Shown piece by piece: positions 35,537-38,744 of a stretch of 38,744 nucleotides of DNA. Origin of the DNA: Frigoribacterium sp. (lineage in GTDB: Bacteria > Actinomycetota > Actinomycetes > Actinomycetales > Microbacteriaceae). Below the pieces are notes generated by a model, which saw nothing but the letters and a program-made list of their open reading frames with translations, did no database searches and had not been told where the DNA came from. The stretch is taken from positions 1 through 38,744 of the forward strand of contig JANYIZ010000121.1 of assembly GCA_025408445.1 (NCBI GenBank), written 5' to 3'. How positions within the stretch are numbered: position 1 is the stretch's first letter; each line of letters opens with the position of its first letter. The position numbers were made by a program, and so were the translations under genes.

Positions 35537-36955
35537 ATGTCGGACATTCTGATCGACCGTCCCGAACTCGAAAGCCTCGGCATTTACGAGTTCGGCTGGT
35601 CCGACTCCGACGTCGCCGGAGCATCCGCCAAACGCGGGATCTCTCCCGAGGTGGTCGCTGATATCTCAGCGCTCAAGAGCGAACCGGAGTGGATGCTCAA
35701 GAACCGCCTCAAGGCGCTCGCGCTCTTCTACAAGAAGCCGATGCCCGCCTGGGGTGCTGATTTGTCCGGTATCGACTTCGATAACATCAAGTACTTCGTG
35801 CGGTCTACCGAGAAGCAGGCGCAGACCTGGGATGACCTCCCCGACGACATCAAAAACACCTATGAAAAGCTCGGTATCCCCGAGGCGGAGCGGCAGCGCC
35901 TGGTGTCCGGAGTGGCCGCACAGTATGAGTCCGAGGTTGTCTATCACACGATCAACAAAGATCTCGAAGACCAGGGCGTCATCTTCATGGACACCGATAC
36001 GGCGCTGAAGGAACACCCGGAGCTGTTCAAGGAGTACTTCGGCACCGTGATTCCGGCCGGCGATAACAAGTTCGCTGCGCTCAACACTTCCGTCTGGTCC
36101 GGCGGGTCGTTCGTTTACGTCCCAAAGGGCGTTCACGTGCAGATCCCGCTTCAGGCCTACTTCCGCATCAACACGGAAAACATGGGCCAGTTCGAGCGCA
36201 CTCTGATCATCGCCGATGAGGGGTCATACGTGCACTACATCGAGGGCTGCACCGCTCCGATCTACAAGTCGGACTCGCTGCACTCCGCCGTCGTCGAAAT
36301 CATTGTGAAGAAGAACGCCCGAGTGCGCTACACGACGATCCAGAATTGGTCCAACAATGTCTATAACCTCGTGACCAAGCGCGCGATCGCGCACGAGGGT
36401 GCCACCATGGAGTGGATCGATGGCAACATTGGCTCCAAGGTCACGATGAAGTACCCGTCCATCTACCTCGTTGGGGAACACGCTAAGGGGGAAACCCTCT
36501 CGGTGGCCTTCGCCGGCCCCGGACAGCACCAGGACGCCGGCGCCAAGATGATCCACATGGCCCCGTACACGCAATCGTCGATCGTCTCCAAATCGATCGC
36601 CCGTGGCGGTGGCCGCACCGGCTACCGCGGCGAAGTACGCATTGCCGAAGGCGCGCACCACTCCGCCAATACCGTGCGTTGCGACGCCCTGTTGGTCGAC
36701 GCGATCTCGCGCTCCGACACCTACCCCACGACGGACGTCCGTGAAGACGACGTGCAGATGGGCCACGAGGCCACGGTCTCGCGGGTAAGCGCCGAGCAAC
36801 TGTTCTATCTCCAGTCCCGCGGGATGCCCGAAGACGAGGCCATGGCCATGATCGTCCGCGGCTTCATCGAACCGATCGCGCGCGAGCTCCCGATGGAGTA
36901 TGCCCTCGAACTCAACAAGCTCATCGAAATGGGCATGGAAGGCAGCGTCGGCTAG
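35537..36955 (+). CDS. sufB: Fe-S cluster assembly protein SufB
   Basis: This 472-residue scaffold protein works with SufC and SufD to build Fe-S clusters. The C-terminal half has the SufBD beta-helix core, with [20 protein letters not shown], the cluster-region segment [10 protein letters not shown], and the conserved C-terminal NTVRCDALL, whose cysteine is important in E. coli SufB. The ATG at 35537 is preceded by AGGAAGAGGGA; the open frame upstream to 35459 has no support. No intein is present, unlike mycobacterial SufB. sufD starts on the next base after its stop. Confidence 0.96.
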   Translation: MSDILIDRPELESLGIYEFGWSDSDVAGASAKRGISPEVVADISALKSEPEWMLKNRLKALALFYKKPMPAWGADLSGIDFDNIKYFVRSTEKQAQTWDDLPDDIKNTYEKLGIPEAERQRLVSGVAAQYESEVVYHTINKDLEDQGVIFMDTDTALKEHPELFKEYFGTVIPAGDNKFAALNTSVWSGGSFVYVPKGVHVQIPLQAYFRINTENMGQFERTLIIADEGSYVHYIEGCTAPIYKSDSLHSAVVEIIVKKNARVRYTTIQNWSNNVYNLVTKRAIAHEGATMEWIDGNIGSKVTMKYPSIYLVGEHAKGETLSVAFAGPGQHQDAGAKMIHMAPYTQSSIVSKSIARGGGRTGYRGEVRIAEGAHHSANTVRCDALLVDAISRSDTYPTTDVREDDVQMGHEATVSRVSAEQLFYLQSRGMPEDEAMAMIVRGFIEPIARELPMEYALELNKLIEMGMEGSVG

Positions 36956-38182
36956 GTGTCTGTTCCCACTAAAACCGTGCCCGCAACGGTCACAACGGGT
37001 CCTGTGGCTGCGCCCGACCACTCTCGTCTCGGCTCAAAGCAGCACAGCGATGGCGGCTGGGGCCTCGTGCCGCTGCAGGTTCGTTCGGCGCGTTTCGCCT
37101 CTTTCGACGTCGTCGACTTCGAGCCCGTCACCGGCCAGGAAGCCGAGTGGAAACACACGCCGATCGCTCGGGTCCAGGCGCTCATCGATGGTGCCCTCGA
37201 AGCAGATATCGAACCGCTCACGGGAGTTACTGCGTTTGGCGACTCGTCGCTCATCGAGTGGGTGCCCCGCGGCGACGTCCGTATTGGCCGCGCGGGCAAG
37301 CCGGAGGATCGGGCATCCGCGAATGCCTGGAGTACCTTCGAATCGGCGCTCGTGATCACGATCACCGGCGAGCAGGCCTCCGAGGTGACTGTCACTCGAT
37401 CCGCGCTCGGTACTACCGCTCGGGCCGCGCATACAGTCATCCACGCAACGCATCACAGCGTCGGAACCGTGGTCCTGCAGAACAGCGGGGATGCTCTCCT
37501 CAGCGAGAACGTCGAGATCATCCTCGACGAAGGCGCCCAGTTGACGGTCGTCACTGTGCAGCAATGGAACGCCACCGGCATTCACCTTGCGAGTCACTTT
37601 TCGGAGATCGGTCGCGACGCGCGGCTCAAGCACGTGGTCGTCTCTCTCGGCGGTTCTGTGGTTCGGGTGAATCCATCGACCCACCTGTCCAGTGAGGGCG
37701 GGGACGTTGAACTGTACGGAGTGTACTTCGCTGACACGGGCCAGCACCTCGAGCAGCAGGTCTTCGTGAATCACGATGCTCCAAACACGAAGTCACGCGT
37801 GAGCTACAAGGGCGCCCTTCAGGGTGTCGGAGCCCACACTGTCTGGATCGGCGACGTGCTTATTCGCCCGACCGCATCGGGAACCGATAGTTATGAACAG
37901 AACCGTAACCTGTTACTGACGGATGGTGCGCGCGCCGACTCCATTCCGAACCTCGAGATCGAGACCGGGGAAATCGCCGGCGCCGGTCACGCGAGTGCGT
38001 CGGGACGATTCGACGACGAACAACTTTTTTACCTCCAGGCGCGCGGCATTCGCGAAGACGAGGCGCGACGACTCGTCGTGCGGGGCTTCCTGGCTGAAAT
38101 CGTGCAGAAGATCGGGTCACCCGAGCTTGAAGAACGACTGCAAAAAGCCATCGAGGCCGAACTTACCCACACTGACGGCTGA
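36956..38182 (+). CDS. sufD: Fe-S cluster assembly protein SufD
   Basis: This 408-residue paralogue of SufB completes the SufBC2D complex. It shows the SufBD core with YFADTGQHLEQQVFVNHDAPNT-like strands near 260-282 and ends with EQLFYLQARGIREDEARRLVVRGF, shared with SufB. It starts at a GTG with no gap after sufB, so translation is coupled. The first 40 residues are variable and low in motifs. Confidence 0.95.
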   Translation: MSVPTKTVPATVTTGPVAAPDHSRLGSKQHSDGGWGLVPLQVRSARFASFDVVDFEPVTGQEAEWKHTPIARVQALIDGALEADIEPLTGVTAFGDSSLIEWVPRGDVRIGRAGKPEDRASANAWSTFESALVITITGEQASEVTVTRSALGTTARAAHTVIHATHHSVGTVVLQNSGDALLSENVEIILDEGAQLTVVTVQQWNATGIHLASHFSEIGRDARLKHVVVSLGGSVVRVNPSTHLSSEGGDVELYGVYFADTGQHLEQQVFVNHDAPNTKSRVSYKGALQGVGAHTVWIGDVLIRPTASGTDSYEQNRNLLLTDGARADSIPNLEIETGEIAGAGHASASGRFDDEQLFYLQARGIREDEARRLVVRGFLAEIVQKIGSPELEERLQKAIEAELTHTDG

Positions 38183-38188
38183 CCCCGA

Positions 38189-38527
38189 ATGAAAGAAGCG
38201 GTAGTGACCATCAAGATCTGTGCCGAAAGCGACATCGAACTCGGCTCCGCCGTGCGGGTCGTCATCGATGGAACCCCCATCGCAGTAGTGCGGGATTCCG
38301 CTGGTGTCGTTCACGCCATCGGCGACACCTGCACCCACGGCGACATCTCCCTCGCGGAAGGTTTTGTCGAAGACGACACTCTGGAGTGCTGGGCACACGG
38401 ATCAAAGTTCTCGCTGCTCACCGGCAAGCCGATCACCCTTCCGGCCTACGAGCCGGTTCCCGTGTTTGCGGTCTCCATCGTGGACGGCGACGTTTTCATC
38501 GACCCGACCCCCGTGGTCACCCCCTAA
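38189..38527 (+). CDS. Rieske-type [2Fe-2S] ferredoxin in the suf operon
   Basis: This protein of up to 112 residues is a small soluble Rieske ferredoxin, often labelled as a non-heme iron oxygenase ferredoxin subunit. The cluster ligands are Cys48-His50 (CTHG) and Cys67-His70 (CWAH), with the expected 16-residue spacing. No oxygenase gene is nearby; the position between sufD and sufC is shared by many actinobacteria and suggests an electron-transfer role in Fe-S assembly. The ATG at 38189 has no ribosome-binding site, whereas a GTG at 38204 has AAAGAAG five bases upstream and may be the true start. Confidence 0.9.
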   Translation: MKEAVVTIKICAESDIELGSAVRVVIDGTPIAVVRDSAGVVHAIGDTCTHGDISLAEGFVEDDTLECWAHGSKFSLLTGKPITLPAYEPVPVFAVSIVDGDVFIDPTPVVTP

Positions 38528-38546
38528 CCCGCAAGGAGTTCGCACC

Positions 38547-38744
38547 ATGTCAGTACTTGAAGTCAAAGACCTCCACGTGAGCGTCCAAACCGAACAGGGC
38601 ACCACGCAGATCCTCAAGGGGGTCGACCTGGTCGTCAACGAGGGGGAGATCCACGCGATCATGGGCCCCAACGGCTCAGGCAAGTCAACCCTCGCGTACA
38701 CGATCGCTGGTCATCCCAAGTATCACGTCGAGAGCGGATCGGTC
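38547..38744 (+). CDS. sufC: Fe-S assembly ATPase SufC, partial (5' end only)
   Basis: The first 66 codons of an ABC-type ATPase run off the end of the window. The Walker A motif GPNGSGKST is at 40-48, preceded by the usual SufC opening [20 protein letters not shown] lies about eight bases before the ATG. SufC powers the SufB-SufD scaffold. The signature and Walker B motifs lie beyond the window. Confidence 0.95.
   Translation, partial: MSVLEVKDLHVSVQTEQGTTQILKGVDLVVNEGEIHAIMGPNGSGKSTLAYTIAGHPKYHVESGSV

Overview
The window is chromosomal DNA of a high-GC actinobacterium, most likely a member of the Microbacteriaceae. The basis is WhiA, RbpA, OpcA, the tkt-tal-pgi-zwf-opcA-pgl operon, the rapZ-whiA and gapA-pgk-tpiA-secG order, and a Rieske ferredoxin gene inside the suf operon. 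The genus cannot be fixed from what I see. Coding density is very high, no gap exceeds 300 bases, and I see no rRNA, tRNA, CRISPR array, insertion sequence or phage gene. The content is mostly core chromosome.

Layout. (1) 68-5409: a polyol/hexose PTS operon with a DeoR regulator, a 1-phosphofructokinase-type kinase, a mannitol-class EII split into IIC, IIB and IIA genes, a zinc dehydrogenase and HPr, closed by a 15-bp perfect hairpin. (2) 5431-8717: a DUF885 protein, a DUF4166 protein and a TIGR01777 epimerase-like protein. (3) 8738-11036: rpsA and coaE. (4) 11060-18108: uvrB, uvrA and uvrC, the whole UvrABC excinuclease; uvrB and uvrA each carry a promoter that reads as a PafBC-type (RecA-NDp) DNA-damage promoter. 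(5) 18118-20938: rapZ, whiA and sodA. (6) 21050-24796: gapA, pgk, tpiA, secG and rbpA. (7) 24829-33064, minus strand: tkt, tal, pgi, zwf, opcA and pgl, meeting rbpA head-on at a shared hairpin. (8) 33324-35326: ctaB and ctaA, making heme O and heme A. (9) 35537-38744: sufB, sufD, a Rieske ferredoxin gene and the start of sufC, making Fe-S clusters.

Together the genes feed sugar through PTS uptake, lower glycolysis and the pentose phosphate pathway, and supply cofactors (heme A, Fe-S, CoA), DNA repair and transcription or translation factors.

The less expected observations are: matching damage promoters at uvrB and uvrA; several genes whose -10 hexamer lies 6-9 nt before the start codon, implying leaderless mRNAs; three genes whose stop codon lies in the first unit of a short tandem repeat (ptsH 15 nt, rbpA 17 nt, ctaB 14 nt); ctaA, which appears to start at AUC; a four-codon ORF overlapping the start of rapZ; and the lack of yvcK between rapZ and whiA. 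I found no convincing wholly new multi-gene system. All functional calls rest on family recognition by eye; no database search was run.
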